Shown: positions 1-7,609, counted from the stretch's first letter. The stretch: DNA of 10,093 nucleotides from Cellvibrionales bacterium UBA3090 (GCA_002367235.1 DFBC01000159.1:2853-12945), one strand, 5' to 3'. Translations and numbers: made by a program. Notes: a model not told the origin generated them from the sequence alone.

Positions 1-176
1 CCGCCATCAAACTCGATCATTTCACCGTACATCACATCGGCTAGGCCGTGGATGCGAATGATACCGTCTGATACGGATACGATAGTGCCTTCGTTCTTTG
101 CTTCAGATGAAACTTCAAGACTATCAATACGCTGCTTGATGATTTCACTGATTTCGGATGGATTCAGTTGCTGCAT
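1..176 (-). CDS. atpA: ATP synthase F1 subunit alpha (N-terminal part, cut by window edge)
   Basis: Only the first 58 codons are present; the gene continues beyond position 1. The visible protein begins MQQLNPSEISEIIKQRID and reaches GTIVSVSDGIIRIHGL and DVMYGEMIEFDG, the N-terminal crown (beta-barrel) domain of F1 alpha. The nucleotide-binding domain lies outside the window. Alpha alternates with beta in the cytoplasmic F1 hexamer and carries the non-catalytic nucleotide sites. The ATG at 176 is preceded by GAGG about 10 nt upstream, and the atpH stop is 18 nt away, so it is co-transcribed with the genes to its right. The identity is very secure because of the family sequence and the position after atpH. 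Confidence 0.97.
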   Translation of the reverse strand, partial: MQQLNPSEISEIIKQRIDSLEVSSEAKNEGTIVSVSDGIIRIHGLADVMYGEMIEFDG

Positions 177-194
177 TTGCTCTGGTCCTCAATC

Positions 195-731
195 CTAGGA
201 ATTTAATGCTTCGGCGAGTTTTGCCAATCGCCCGCGAATAGAGCCGTCTATAACGGTATCTCCGGCTCGAACGATGGCGCCACCAATCAGACTGTCATCG
301 ACTGACACCTGCATGGTAACTTCACGTTCAAGTTTCGCGCTGAGCGCACTTGCCAGCTTGTTTTGTTGTTCTGCACTAATTTCAACGGCCGCCACGACAT
401 CAACCTCAATGGTTTTTTCGCGGTTGGCCTTTAGTGCCTCGAACTGCTGATATATCTGTGGCAGTAGTTGCAGACGACGATTTTCTGCCAAGACCTGCAG
501 AAATCCGCGGACCTTGTCATTTACGGCGTCACCACAAACCTCAATAGTTTTTTCTGCCTGCTGAGCTGCTGTGTAACTGGGTGAACTCAGCAGTTTTACT
601 ACTGCATCCTGCTGTGCTACAGCCGCAACAAGGGCAAGGCCGTCGGCCCAACCCTGCAAGTCGCTTGCATCGGCAGCATATTGAAACGCCGCTTTCGCAT
701 AAGGCCGAGCCAGAGTGCTCAATTCCGCCAT
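195..731 (-). CDS. atpH: ATP synthase F1 subunit delta
   Basis: Delta (OSCP homologue) sits on top of the F1 hexamer and joins it to the b-subunit stator stalk. The 178 aa match the usual length (E. coli 177). The N-terminal helical domain starts with LARPYAKAAF at residues 7-16. The C-terminal region has the conserved SLIGGAIVRAGD stretch around residues 147-158, ending in SIRGRLAKLAEAL. The ATG at 731 has GAGG six nt upstream (738-741). The gap to atpF is only 12 nt. It is part of the atpIBEFHA operon and nothing in it is unusual. Confidence 0.97.
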   Translation of the reverse strand: MAELSTLARPYAKAAFQYAADASDLQGWADGLALVAAVAQQDAVVKLLSSPSYTAAQQAEKTIEVCGDAVNDKVRGFLQVLAENRRLQLLPQIYQQFEALKANREKTIEVDVVAAVEISAEQQNKLASALSAKLEREVTMQVSVDDSLIGGAIVRAGDTVIDGSIRGRLAKLAEALNS

Positions 732-743
732 GTTAAACCTCGG

Positions 744-1214
744 TTACAGCTGTGCTGCCAGGTCATCAACCAAAGCACGATTTGCGCTTTCATCGATGTT
801 TGCTTTCAGGATCTTCTCTGCGCCAGCTAGAGCAAGAGCCGCTACGCTATTACGCAACTCTTCTTTGGCACGGTTCGTTTCCTGCTCGATTTCTGCCTGA
901 GCAGCCACTTTCAGGCGATCACCCTCAGTTTTGGCTTGCTCTTTAGCTTCGTCAACAATCTGGTTTGCACGCTTGTTAGCCTGCTCAATAATTGCTGATG
1001 CTTCTTGCTTAGCTTCCGTGAGTCGCTCTACCGCCTTTTCTTGCGCTAGCTCTAGATCACGAGAAGCTCTGTCTGCGGCATCTAAACCATCGGCTATCTT
1101 TTTCTGCCGTTCTTCCATCGATGTAATGATGGCAGTCCATACAAATTTTTTGCAGAACCAAATAAAGAACAGAAAAGAAATCAGCTGTCCGATCAGGGTC
1201 AGGTTAATATTCAC
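744..1214 (-). CDS. atpF: ATP synthase Fo subunit b (GTG start)
   Basis: The b subunit forms the dimeric peripheral stalk linking Fo subunit a to F1 delta. It is 156 aa, the same length as in E. coli. Residues about 5-25 are one hydrophobic N-terminal membrane anchor (LIGQLISFLFFIWF). The rest is a long charged helix rich in Ala, Glu, Lys and Gln, with the family signature IIEQANKRANQIVDEAK near residues 75-91 and AGAEKIL near the C terminus. The start codon is GTG (1212-1214), supported by GAGGT at 1221-1225 with a 6-nt spacer and by alignment of MNINLTLIGQ with E. coli MNLNATILGQ. It lies 48 nt after atpE in the operon. Confidence 0.97.
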   Translation of the reverse strand: MNINLTLIGQLISFLFFIWFCKKFVWTAIITSMEERQKKIADGLDAADRASRDLELAQEKAVERLTEAKQEASAIIEQANKRANQIVDEAKEQAKTEGDRLKVAAQAEIEQETNRAKEELRNSVAALALAGAEKILKANIDESANRALVDDLAAQL

Positions 1215-1262
1215 GCCAACACCTCTTTCTTGGAGTTAGATAAAAGAATGGGGTTGTCGTTA

Positions 1263-1493
1263 TTAACCGGCGTATACCGCAAAAATCAGGTACATGCCGA
1301 TACCAACACCGATCATTGGGATCGCATCAATCAAACCAGCCAAAAGGAACATTTTACCTTGTAGCATTGGTCCAAGTTCTGGTTGACGAGCAGTGCCTTC
1401 CAGCAATTTGCCACCTAGCAGGCCCATACCAACAGCGGCGCCCAGCGCACCAAAACCAACCATAATTGCAGCTGCAACCAAGATGAGTTCCAT
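1263..1493 (-). CDS. atpE: ATP synthase Fo subunit c (proton-translocating ring)
   Basis: The c subunit is a two-helix membrane hairpin that forms the rotating ring. At 76 aa it has the usual size (E. coli 79). Helix 1 is glycine/alanine-rich (GFGALGAAVGMGLLGG, residues 13-28). The polar loop carries Arg36-Gln37-Pro38. Helix 2 carries the ion-binding carboxylate Asp56 in GLIDAIPM, matching E. coli Asp61. An Asp in this context, without the Gln/Glu/Ser set of sodium-coupled rings, points to proton coupling. The ATG is preceded by a strong AGGAG at 1500-1504, in keeping with the high c stoichiometry. Gaps of 48 nt separate it from both atpB and atpF. Confidence 0.98.
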   Translation of the reverse strand: MELILVAAAIMVGFGALGAAVGMGLLGGKLLEGTARQPELGPMLQGKMFLLAGLIDAIPMIGVGIGMYLIFAVYAG

Positions 1494-1541
1494 TTTCTTC
1501 TCCTAATAACTTAAAGTAAGTAGTAAAGTTTAAAAAATAAT

Positions 1542-2402
1542 TTAGTGATCTTCGTGCGCCATACTCAGGTACACGACAGTCAACACCATAAAAATAAATG
1601 CCTGCAGCGTAATAATCAGGATGTGGAATATTGCCCAACCCAACTGTAACGCGCCACCAAAAGCACCTAAAATCCATCCCGCGCCATACATCATGGCAAT
1701 CAAGATAAAGATCATTTCTCCCGCATACATGTTACCGAACAGTCGCAAGCCAAGAGAGAACGGCTTGGCTAACAAGCCAACCAACTCTAGCGCTAGGTTA
1801 ATCGGAACAAAAAAGGCTTGAACTACGGGATTCTTAGCACCAAAGGGCTGCAGGGTCAGTTCGCCAACAAAACCACTAACACCTTTTACCTTTATGCTGT
1901 AGTAAATAATCATACCAAACACGGCTAGCGCCATACCCAGGGTAATATTTGGGTCTGTTGAGGGCACAATTTTCTGGAAATGAACGCCGGCTAAACCCAT
2001 CAACCAGGGAACAACATCCACTGGTATCAAGTCCATCAGGTTCATCAGGAACACCCAGACAAAGATGGTCAAAGCCATCGGGGCGATCCAAGGGTTGCGG
2101 CCATGAAAACTGTCTTTAACAGTCCCATCCACAAACTCAACCATCATTTCAACAAAGTTTTGAAAGCCCACTGGTATACCAGAAGTAGCGCGCTTTGCTG
2201 CCCAGCGAAATAGCAGGGCAAAAACAAGACCAAGACCAATGGACCAGCCAAGACTGTCCACGTTTACAGCCATAAAACCCATTTCCGCTGCCTCTTGGGC
2301 ATTATGCGCAAACCCCCAACCATGGTCTGTGTGACCAAATGTTAGATTGGTTAAATGGTGTTGTATGTATTCGGAGCCCGTTTGTTGGGTGTCGCCTGCC
2401 AT
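1542..2402 (-). CDS. atpB: ATP synthase Fo subunit a
   Basis: Subunit a is the membrane stator that provides the proton half-channels against the c ring. It is 286 aa, about 15 longer than E. coli, the difference lying in the N-terminal part. The essential arginine is Arg220 in SLGLRLFGNMYAGEMIF (E. coli Arg210). The channel residues Glu229, His260 and Gln267 correspond to E. coli Glu219, His245 and Gln252. Several long hydrophobic helices are visible, including LTIFVWVFLMNLMDLIP (111-127) and the last helix LIITLQAFIFMVLTVVYLSM. The N terminus (EYIQHHLTNL, then GHTDHGWGFAH) is His-rich. It starts at ATG 2402, 30 nt after atpI. Confidence 0.98.
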   Translation of the reverse strand: MAGDTQQTGSEYIQHHLTNLTFGHTDHGWGFAHNAQEAAEMGFMAVNVDSLGWSIGLGLVFALLFRWAAKRATSGIPVGFQNFVEMMVEFVDGTVKDSFHGRNPWIAPMALTIFVWVFLMNLMDLIPVDVVPWLMGLAGVHFQKIVPSTDPNITLGMALAVFGMIIYYSIKVKGVSGFVGELTLQPFGAKNPVVQAFFVPINLALELVGLLAKPFSLGLRLFGNMYAGEMIFILIAMMYGAGWILGAFGGALQLGWAIFHILIITLQAFIFMVLTVVYLSMAHEDH

Positions 2403-2432
2403 TCTTTTTCTCTCAAACCAGCAAGGTCAAAA

Positions 2433-2810
2433 TTATCTGTGATTTACCACTTTCGCGGCACAAAACCACTGCACAATTATCATAACGCCATAACTAAGAA
2501 ACAGTCCGGGTAAATAGATTGGCTTAACAAAGCTAAACGCCAATCCAAACATCACCACAGTGAGCAATAACTTGCCCGCTTCCCCTTTTTGTATGGCGCG
2601 AAGTATTTCTGGGGCCTGCCTTGCTCCTATATACCGAAATGCCAGTCGAGAAAAATAGGCATGAGGGCCTATTTGTATCAACCCACCAATCAGTATGGAG
2701 TAGGCTGCGGTTACATCTACCGGTGACAGGGCAACCACGGCGATCAACAAAATGATGATCTGTGTTATTGCTATCCGACCTACCGGAGGAGCCTTTATGG
2801 TAGCCTTCAT
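2433..2810 (-). CDS. atpI: ATP synthase accessory protein AtpI
   Basis: This is a small hydrophobic protein of 125 aa (E. coli AtpI is 126 aa) and the first gene of the atp operon. About four membrane segments can be seen, for example ITQIIILLIAVVALSP (14-29), AAYSILIGGLIQIG (35-48), LLLTVVMFGLAFSF and LFLSYGVMIIVQWF. Members of the family assist c-ring assembly and may handle Mg2+; they are not essential for ATP synthesis. The family is weakly conserved in sequence, so the call rests on size, topology and position directly ahead of atpB. The ATG at 2810 follows a purine-rich GGAAAGGGGGG leader. Confidence 0.92.
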   Translation of the reverse strand: MKATIKAPPVGRIAITQIIILLIAVVALSPVDVTAAYSILIGGLIQIGPHAYFSRLAFRYIGARQAPEILRAIQKGEAGKLLLTVVMFGLAFSFVKPIYLPGLFLSYGVMIIVQWFCAAKVVNHR

Positions 2811-2982
2811 TTGCTACCCCCCTTTCCGCACTTAAATGTCTAAGCCTGCATAATATGCTCACTCAAACGGCCGGCAATTATAGGTAGTCCCTCGGGCACT
2901 TTCAACAAATCTTTAATATAAGTAGCTGTATAGAACAGAATAATTACATATAACGATAATTTATCAGAGTTATAGCCCGCTA
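2811..2982. other. parB-atpI intergenic region
   Basis: This 172-nt gap separates the origin-proximal mnmG-rsmG-parAB unit from the atp operon. Besides the atp promoter it holds an AT-rich imperfect palindrome at 2949-2974 (outer arms TATAAC/GTTATA, inner GATAA-T-TTATC) directly downstream of the parB stop. That palindrome is not GC-rich and has no clear U-tract, so it is not a convincing intrinsic terminator. Read-through from parB into atp is possible. No 16-bp parS palindrome is present. Confidence 0.6.
2877..2905 (-). promoter_or_regulatory. Sigma70 promoter of the atp operon
   Basis: Read on the minus strand, the -35 element TTGAAA lies at 2900-2905. A 17-nt spacer follows, then a perfect -10 TATAAT at 2877-2882. 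This matches 11 of 12 consensus bases at ideal spacing. Transcription would start near 2870, leaving a leader of about 60 nt before the atpI ATG at 2810. It is placed where a promoter is needed, between parB and the first atp gene. Confidence 0.8.
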
Positions 2983-3858
2983 TTACTTTATATGTTTCAG
3001 TATTCCGTCAAGCTCGTCCAGACTATTGTATTTAAGTACCAGCTTTCCCTTTCCCTTAGCATTGTGCTGAATCAACACCGGTACTCCAACCTGATCTGAT
3101 AGATCATCTTGTAAACGCTTGGTGTCAGGATCAATTTTTTGGGTCGGCTCGTTTTCATGTCTTTGTTCTTGCTGAAGCACTCTTCTTACTAGGGCCTCTG
3201 TCTGTCGCACGGTCAAACCTTTCGCAACAATGGTTCTTGCGGTTTCTATTTGAGCACCGCCGTCGAGACCCAACAATGCCCTAGCATGACCCATTTCGAG
3301 ATCACCATGCTCTAAAAATTTTTGTACTTCTTGCTCCAGAGTCATTAACCGCATCAGGTTTGTTACCGTGCTGCGTGATTTACCCACAGCCTCTGCTACT
3401 TGCTGCTGGGTTAGGCCAAACTCTTGTTGTAAGCGAACTAAAGCTTGAGACTCTTCTATAGCATTAAGATCTTCGCGCTGAATGTTTTCTATCAGAGCCA
3501 TGGCCACGGCAGCTTCGTCGGTCACATCGCGTATCAGTGCAGGTATGGTATCTAAGCCAGCCTGCTGTGCTGCTCGCCACCGCCTTTCCCCTGCAATAAT
3601 CTCGTAGCTATCAATACCTGTTGGCCTGACAACGATGGGTTGCATTACACCCTGAGCTCGTATTGAGTTGGCGAGATCTTCCAGTGCCTCCGGGTGCATA
3701 TCCCTGCGTGGCTGGTATTTACCCCGACACATAAATTCCACTGGTAGCTCTTTTAGCGCTCCCTGCTGAACGGTATCGCTGTCTTCTGCCGGATTTTCGT
3801 CTTCACCCATACCCAACAATGCGTCGAGACCGCGACCTAATCCCTTTCTTTTCACCAT
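2983..3858 (-). CDS. parB: Chromosome partitioning protein ParB
   Basis: ParB is a CTP-dependent DNA clamp that loads at parS sites near oriC, spreads, and is moved by ParA to segregate new origins. It is 291 aa, a normal chromosomal ParB length. The N terminus has the ParA-stimulating segment GLGRGLDALLG (6-16). The CTP-binding ParB/Srx domain carries GERRWRAA (90-97) and ENIQREDLN (124-132). A helix-turn-helix for parS spans about 149-172 (LTQQQVAEAVGKSRSTV), followed by MGHARALLGL (189-198). The C-terminal dimerisation domain ends in LDELDGILKHIK. It starts 3 nt after the parA stop, so translation is probably coupled. Confidence 0.97.
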   Translation of the reverse strand: MVKRKGLGRGLDALLGMGEDENPAEDSDTVQQGALKELPVEFMCRGKYQPRRDMHPEALEDLANSIRAQGVMQPIVVRPTGIDSYEIIAGERRWRAAQQAGLDTIPALIRDVTDEAAVAMALIENIQREDLNAIEESQALVRLQQEFGLTQQQVAEAVGKSRSTVTNLMRLMTLEQEVQKFLEHGDLEMGHARALLGLDGGAQIETARTIVAKGLTVRQTEALVRRVLQQEQRHENEPTQKIDPDTKRLQDDLSDQVGVPVLIQHNAKGKGKLVLKYNSLDELDGILKHIK

Positions 3859-3861
3859 AAC

Positions 3862-4659
3862 CTAACCTGTCGTTTCTGCCGGAATCTTAACTGCCGCCTT
3901 TGATCGTCGAATAATTTCGCCCGCCAGACCCAGGTAAGCCAGAGCACCTTTTGAGTTCTTATCATAAGCCAATGCTGGCTGACCATAACTGGGCGCCTCG
4001 GCCAGACGCACATTTCTTGGAATAGCTATACGGTAGACCTTATCGCCGAAGTGGTTGCGCAATTGGGCCGTCACTTCATTTGTAAGGCTATTCCGTGGGT
4101 CATACATCGTTCGAAGTATTCCCTCCAAACGTAATTTCGGGTTGAGGAACTGACTAATTTTTTTGATTGTGTTGTGCAGTGCCGACAGGCCCTCCAGTGC
4201 GTAATACTCACACTGCATTGGAACTATTACGCCATCACAGGCAACCAGCGAGTTTAGCGTCAACATACTCAATGAGGGTGGGCAATCGATAATAATATAG
4301 TCGTAGCCATTTTTTACTCTGGCCAAGGCATGGCGAAGGCGACTTTCTCTGCTTTTAACTTTTAGCAGTTCAACCTCAGCAGCCGTAAGATCACCATTGG
4401 CTGGCAACACATCGAAACCACCCGATTCGCTGCGCTGCACGGCAGCTTCAGTGGTCACATCACCTACCAACACATCCAGCACTGTGGTCTCGATACTGTT
4501 CTTATTGACACCACAACCCATCGTTGCATTGCCTTGGGGGTCCATGTCCACTAGCAATACCCGCTTGCCATAACTGGCCAAAGACGCGGCAAGATTAACG
4601 CTGGTGGTGGTTTTCCCCACGCCACCTTTTTGGTTGGCAATGGCAAATGTCTTGCTCAA
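3862..4659 (-). CDS. parA: Chromosome partitioning ATPase ParA (TTG start)
   Basis: ParA is a Walker-type ATPase that binds the nucleoid as an ATP dimer and is released by ParB, pulling origins apart. It is 265 aa. The deviant Walker A motif KGGVGKTT occupies residues 11-18, with signature Lys11 and Lys16. The switch I region is DMDPQGNAT (38-46) and Walker B is IIIDCPPS (122-129). There is no long N-terminal HTH domain, so this is the short chromosomal (Soj-like) form rather than a plasmid type Ia ParA. The start codon is TTG at 4657-4659, backed by GAGGAA at 4666-4671 with a 6-nt spacer and by the normal family N terminus MSKTFAIANQKGG. It lies 21 nt after rsmG. Confidence 0.97.
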   Translation of the reverse strand: MSKTFAIANQKGGVGKTTTSVNLAASLASYGKRVLLVDMDPQGNATMGCGVNKNSIETTVLDVLVGDVTTEAAVQRSESGGFDVLPANGDLTAAEVELLKVKSRESRLRHALARVKNGYDYIIIDCPPSLSMLTLNSLVACDGVIVPMQCEYYALEGLSALHNTIKKISQFLNPKLRLEGILRTMYDPRNSLTNEVTAQLRNHFGDKVYRIAIPRNVRLAEAPSYGQPALAYDKNSKGALAYLGLAGEIIRRSKAAVKIPAETTG

Positions 4660-4680
4660 TACGGATTCCTCAACGGGATG

Positions 4681-5313
4681 CTATTTTGATAGTTTAATTT
4701 CGATCAAGTGTCGCTCACCCTCAACGCCCGGCACCTGGAGCTGATGTGATGCAACGACATTATAGTGTTTTGGGAGTGCACTCAACTCCTTCACCGGATA
4801 TTGCCCTTTCATCGCATAAAAACTTCCCCGCTCATCAATTAAGTGGGTACATTTTTCAACCATATCTTTCAGGCTAGTAAATGCCCGGCTGGTCACAGCA
4901 TCAAAGGGTTTTGTTGGCCGGTAAGCCTCAACTCGACTTTGAATTTCTTCGACATTTTCAAGTCCTAACTGGGTTCGCACTTGAAATAAAAATCGGGTTT
5001 TCTTCCCATTACTATCCATTAACGTGAATTGTCGGTGGGGAAAAAGAATAGCCAAAGGTATGCCGGGCAACCCTGGTCCTGTCCCGACATCTATAATTCG
5101 CTCGCCACTGATCATGGGTGCAACACTCAGGCTATCCAAAAGGTGTAGCCGAAGCATTTTATCCGGTTCGCGGATAGACGTTAGGTTATAAGCGCCATTC
5201 CATTTTTCTAGCAAATTCAGATAATCCAGCAATTGGTTTATCTGTTTGTCTGATGGCACCAATGATAACTGACGCAACCCCTCTCGAAAGGTTAACTCTA
5301 AATCTCGTGACAT
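4681..5313 (-). CDS. rsmG: 16S rRNA (guanine527-N7)-methyltransferase RsmG
   Basis: RsmG (GidB) uses SAM to methylate N7 of G527 in the 530 loop of 16S rRNA; in other bacteria its loss gives low-level streptomycin resistance. At 210 aa it is the usual size (E. coli 207). The SAM-binding motif I is IIDVGTGPGLPGIPLA (73-88), with the acidic loop LMDSNGKKTRF (98-108). The family motifs VTSRAF (140-145) and FYAMKG (165-170) are intact. It starts 6 nt after the mnmG stop with only a weak ribosome binding site, so coupling to mnmG translation is likely. The mnmG-rsmG pair next to parAB is the common arrangement near oriC. Confidence 0.97.
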   Translation of the reverse strand: MSRDLELTFREGLRQLSLVPSDKQINQLLDYLNLLEKWNGAYNLTSIREPDKMLRLHLLDSLSVAPMISGERIIDVGTGPGLPGIPLAILFPHRQFTLMDSNGKKTRFLFQVRTQLGLENVEEIQSRVEAYRPTKPFDAVTSRAFTSLKDMVEKCTHLIDERGSFYAMKGQYPVKELSALPKHYNVVASHQLQVPGVEGERHLIEIKLSK

Positions 5314-5319
5314 CGATTA

Positions 5320-7206
5320 TCAGGCAATTTTTTTAGTTGAAAGTGATTTTTTCTTTAGATAAATAAGCAACAGGGAAATCGCCGCCGGTGTAACACCTGG
5401 TATCCTTGAGGCACGAGCTAAAGTCTCTGGTTTTGCCTCTGACAATTTTTGTTTGACCTCATTGGACAGACCGTTAACCCCGAGGTAATCAAAATCTACT
5501 GGAATCACGGTATTTTCATGACGGCGGACTTTATCAATATCATCCTGCTGACGATTAATATAGCCAGAGTACTTCGCATCAATCTCTATCTGTTCTGCAA
5601 CATCCGCTGCCACAGAACTACCGGCATCCAGCTCAACAATATCGTCATAGCCAAGTTCGGGCCGCTTTAGCAAATCATACAGGTTGTATTCTCTGGTAGG
5701 GGTTGACCCTGTTTTTTCTTCCACCAATGCAGCCTGGTCTGTTTCGGGTTGAATCCAGGTACTTTTCAAACGTTGCTGCCCTCGCTCAACAGCCTCACGT
5801 TTTTCAGTAAATGCTTTCCAGCGGTGATCATCAACCAAACCCAGCTCTCGACCTTTTTCAGTCAAGCGTTGATCAGCATTATCCTGTCGAAGCAGTAGGC
5901 GGTATTCTGCACGACTGGTAAACATTCGATAGGGCTCCTGAGTCCCCAGCGTAATCAAGTCATCCACTAAAACACCGATATATGCCTCGTCTCGACGGGG
6001 GCACCACGCCTCTTTTTCTTGTACCTGAAGTGCGGCATTGGCACCCGCGAGTAAACCCTGAGCACCCGCTTCCTCGTAACCCGTTGTCCCGTTAATCTGT
6101 CCCGCAAAGAACAAACCAGCCACGCATTTGGTTTCCAGTGAATATTTTAAATCTTGCGGATTAAAGTAATCGTATTCAATAGCATAACCCGGGCGGGTGA
6201 TATGGGCATTTTCAAACCCCTTAATCGACCGCACCAATGCCATCTGCACATCAAACGGCAGGCTTGTCGAAATTCCATTGGGGTACAACTCGTGGGTCGT
6301 TAAACCCTCTGGCTCAATAAATATTTGATGATTGTCTTTATCCGCAAAACGAACCACCTTATCTTCGATTGAAGGGCAGTAACGGGGGCCCACCCCTTCA
6401 ATCACCCCTGTATACATGGGCGAACGATCCATTCCAGAACGAATAATCTCGTGGGTTCGATCATTAGTATGCGTGATATAACAACAAATTTGCTGTGGGT
6501 GTTGTGACAGATCACCTAGAAATGACATTACCGGTTCAGGTTTATCTCCCCACTGTGGCTGCAGTCCCTCAAAATCGACACTCCGGGCATCGATCCTGGG
6601 AGGGGTACCTGTTTTTAGGCGATCTACCCTAAATGGCAAATCGCGTAGTCGCTTAGCTAAACTAATCGAGGGTGGGTCGCCTGCACGTCCACCTGAATGA
6701 TTCTCCAAGCCTATATGGATTTTTCCTCCAAGGAACGTTCCCGTGGTCAGTACCACCGTCTTTCCGTTAAATCGCAACCCCATTTGAGTAACCACGCCAG
6801 TTACGCGATTGTTCTCGATAATCAAGTCATCAACAGATTGCTGAAAAATCGAGAGATTTGGCTGATTTTCCAGTGTTTGGCGAATAGCAGCCCGATACAG
6901 AGCACGATCTGCCTGGGCGCGTGTGGCTCGGACGGCGGGGCCCTTTCGAGAGTTTAAAACTCTGAACTGGATCCCACCTTTGTCGGCGGCATGGGCCATA
7001 GCCCCACCCAGAGCATCAATCTCCCTGACCAGGTGACTTTTTCCAATACCGCCAATCGCTGGGTTACAAGACATTTGCCCCAGAGTATCAATATTGTGTG
7101 TCAGTAATAACGTTTTACATCCCATGCGGGCTGCAGCCAAGCAAGCCTCTGTACCGGCATGGCCACCGCCAATTACGATTACATCAAAGTTATCCGGATA
7201 AAGCAT
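5320..7206 (-). CDS. mnmG: tRNA U34 carboxymethylaminomethyl-modifying enzyme MnmG (GidA)
   Basis: With MnmE, this FAD- and NADH-dependent protein installs cmnm5 or nm5 on wobble U34 of several tRNAs. It is 628 aa (E. coli 629) and looks intact. The Rossmann FAD motif is VIGGGHAGTEA (11-21). It is followed by Cys47 in QMSCNPAIGGIGKSHLV and by the second redox cysteine Cys277 in GPRYCPSIEDK. The C-terminal helical domain, which binds MnmE and tRNA, ends in RIPGVTPAAISLLLIYLKKK. Its partner mnmE is not adjacent; it usually follows yidC and may lie just right of the window. mnmG is the first gene left of the origin and is transcribed away from it, as in E. coli. Confidence 0.98.
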   Translation of the reverse strand: MLYPDNFDVIVIGGGHAGTEACLAAARMGCKTLLLTHNIDTLGQMSCNPAIGGIGKSHLVREIDALGGAMAHAADKGGIQFRVLNSRKGPAVRATRAQADRALYRAAIRQTLENQPNLSIFQQSVDDLIIENNRVTGVVTQMGLRFNGKTVVLTTGTFLGGKIHIGLENHSGGRAGDPPSISLAKRLRDLPFRVDRLKTGTPPRIDARSVDFEGLQPQWGDKPEPVMSFLGDLSQHPQQICCYITHTNDRTHEIIRSGMDRSPMYTGVIEGVGPRYCPSIEDKVVRFADKDNHQIFIEPEGLTTHELYPNGISTSLPFDVQMALVRSIKGFENAHITRPGYAIEYDYFNPQDLKYSLETKCVAGLFFAGQINGTTGYEEAGAQGLLAGANAALQVQEKEAWCPRRDEAYIGVLVDDLITLGTQEPYRMFTSRAEYRLLLRQDNADQRLTEKGRELGLVDDHRWKAFTEKREAVERGQQRLKSTWIQPETDQAALVEEKTGSTPTREYNLYDLLKRPELGYDDIVELDAGSSVAADVAEQIEIDAKYSGYINRQQDDIDKVRRHENTVIPVDFDYLGVNGLSNEVKQKLSEAKPETLARASRIPGVTPAAISLLLIYLKKKSLSTKKIA

Positions 7207-7243
7207 AGCGACTAACCAGCATGGGAATTAAAAAAGGGGAAGC

Positions 7244-7271
7244 ATTATAAGACAAACGGCCCAAGAGTTAA
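7244..7271 (-). promoter_or_regulatory. Candidate sigma70 promoter of mnmG
   Basis: Read on the minus strand, a perfect -10 TATAAT lies at 7244-7249. A weaker -35 TTAACT lies at 7266-7271 with a 16-nt spacer. The leader to the mnmG ATG at 7206 would be about 30 nt. It is the only good -10 hexamer close to mnmG, and it transcribes away from the origin. Confidence 0.55.
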
Positions 7272-7315
7272 CGCATTTTAAAAGTCGATAAAAACACGCG
7301 GTTAAGATGGTTTAA

Positions 7316-7345
7316 ATATATACCTACTTATATATAGGTATATAT
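7316..7345. repeat. AT-rich inverted repeat, candidate DNA unwinding element
   Basis: A perfect 11-bp inverted repeat: ATATATACCTA at 7316-7326 pairs with TAGGTATATAT at 7335-7345 around an 8-nt AT-rich loop. It lies in the most AT-rich tract of the window, on the side of the R1-like box where the unwinding element sits in E. coli. The E. coli GATCT-type 13-mers are not present in this tract, so the role as duplex-unwinding element is inferred from position and composition. Confidence 0.6.
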
Positions 7346-7387
7346 ATGGTTTTTAATATTATGTTTATATATAGAGGTGAAGATTTC

Positions 7388-7396
7388 TGTGGATAG
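7388..7396 (-). promoter_or_regulatory. DnaA box, R1-like
   Basis: TGTGGATAG on the plus strand, that is CTATCCACA on the minus strand, matches 8 of 9 bases of TTATCCACA. It stands alone beside the AT-rich tract, in the same orientation as E. coli R1 relative to mnmG and the unwinding element. Confidence 0.75.
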
Positions 7397-7414
7397 GCCA
7401 TGATAATTTATATT

Positions 7415-7427
7415 AATCAACCAGTTA
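7415..7427 (+). promoter_or_regulatory. IHF binding site in oriC
   Basis: AATCAACCAGTTA matches the IHF consensus WATCAANNNNTTR at every fixed position. It begins 18 nt after the R1-like DnaA box. In E. coli oriC the IHF site also directly follows R1, where bending helps DnaA bound to R1 and the unwinding element to act together. Confidence 0.7.
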
Positions 7428-7486
7428 GAGAAATGATAAGCTAACTAACAACCTGCTCTGAAGCTCGGCTTAAGCGCTGTTTAGGC

Positions 7487-7495
7487 TGTGGAGAG
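7487..7495 (-). promoter_or_regulatory. Weak DnaA box
   Basis: TGTGGAGAG matches the reverse-complement consensus TGTGGATAA at 7 of 9 positions. It is included because it opens the main cluster; alone it would not be significant. Confidence 0.35.
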
Positions 7496-7504
7496 AACGC
7501 ATAG

Positions 7505-7513
7505 TTACCCACA
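7505..7513 (+). promoter_or_regulatory. DnaA box (TTACCCACA)
   Basis: TTACCCACA matches TTATCCACA at 8 of 9 positions, with C at position 4. It is the first of three copies of this exact variant in the origin. Confidence 0.7.
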
Positions 7514-7531
7514 AAGTTTCAGTGATCATAG

Positions 7532-7540
7532 TTATCCCCA
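7532..7540 (+). promoter_or_regulatory. DnaA box (TTATCCCCA)
   Basis: TTATCCCCA matches 8 of 9 consensus bases, with C for A at position 7. It lies on the plus strand between two TTACCCACA boxes. A weaker 7 of 9 candidate, TAATCCAGA, follows at 7544-7552. Confidence 0.6.
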
Positions 7541-7578
7541 AAATAATCCAGAGGTTTTTAAGAGACTTTTACAGGTGA

Positions 7579-7587
7579 TTACCCACA
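7579..7587 (+). promoter_or_regulatory. DnaA box (TTACCCACA)
   Basis: Second exact copy of TTACCCACA, 8 of 9 to consensus. It faces the oppositely oriented perfect box at 7601 with a 13-nt gap. Confidence 0.72.
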
Positions 7588-7600
7588 GGTTGCTAAGGGT

Positions 7601-7609
7601 TGTGGATAA
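7601..7609 (-). promoter_or_regulatory. DnaA box, perfect consensus
   Basis: TGTGGATAA is the exact reverse complement of TTATCCACA, the strongest DnaA box of the window and the best anchor for the cluster. Confidence 0.88.

Noticed and set aside
715..1239. Plus-strand open frames opposite atpH and atpF
   Set aside because: They are antisense shadows of clear atp genes, with low-complexity Ser/Ala/Cys-rich translations and no family resemblance.
2949..2974. Palindrome after parB as a rho-independent terminator
   Set aside because: The arms are AT-rich and interrupted, and no U-tract follows in the direction of parB transcription.
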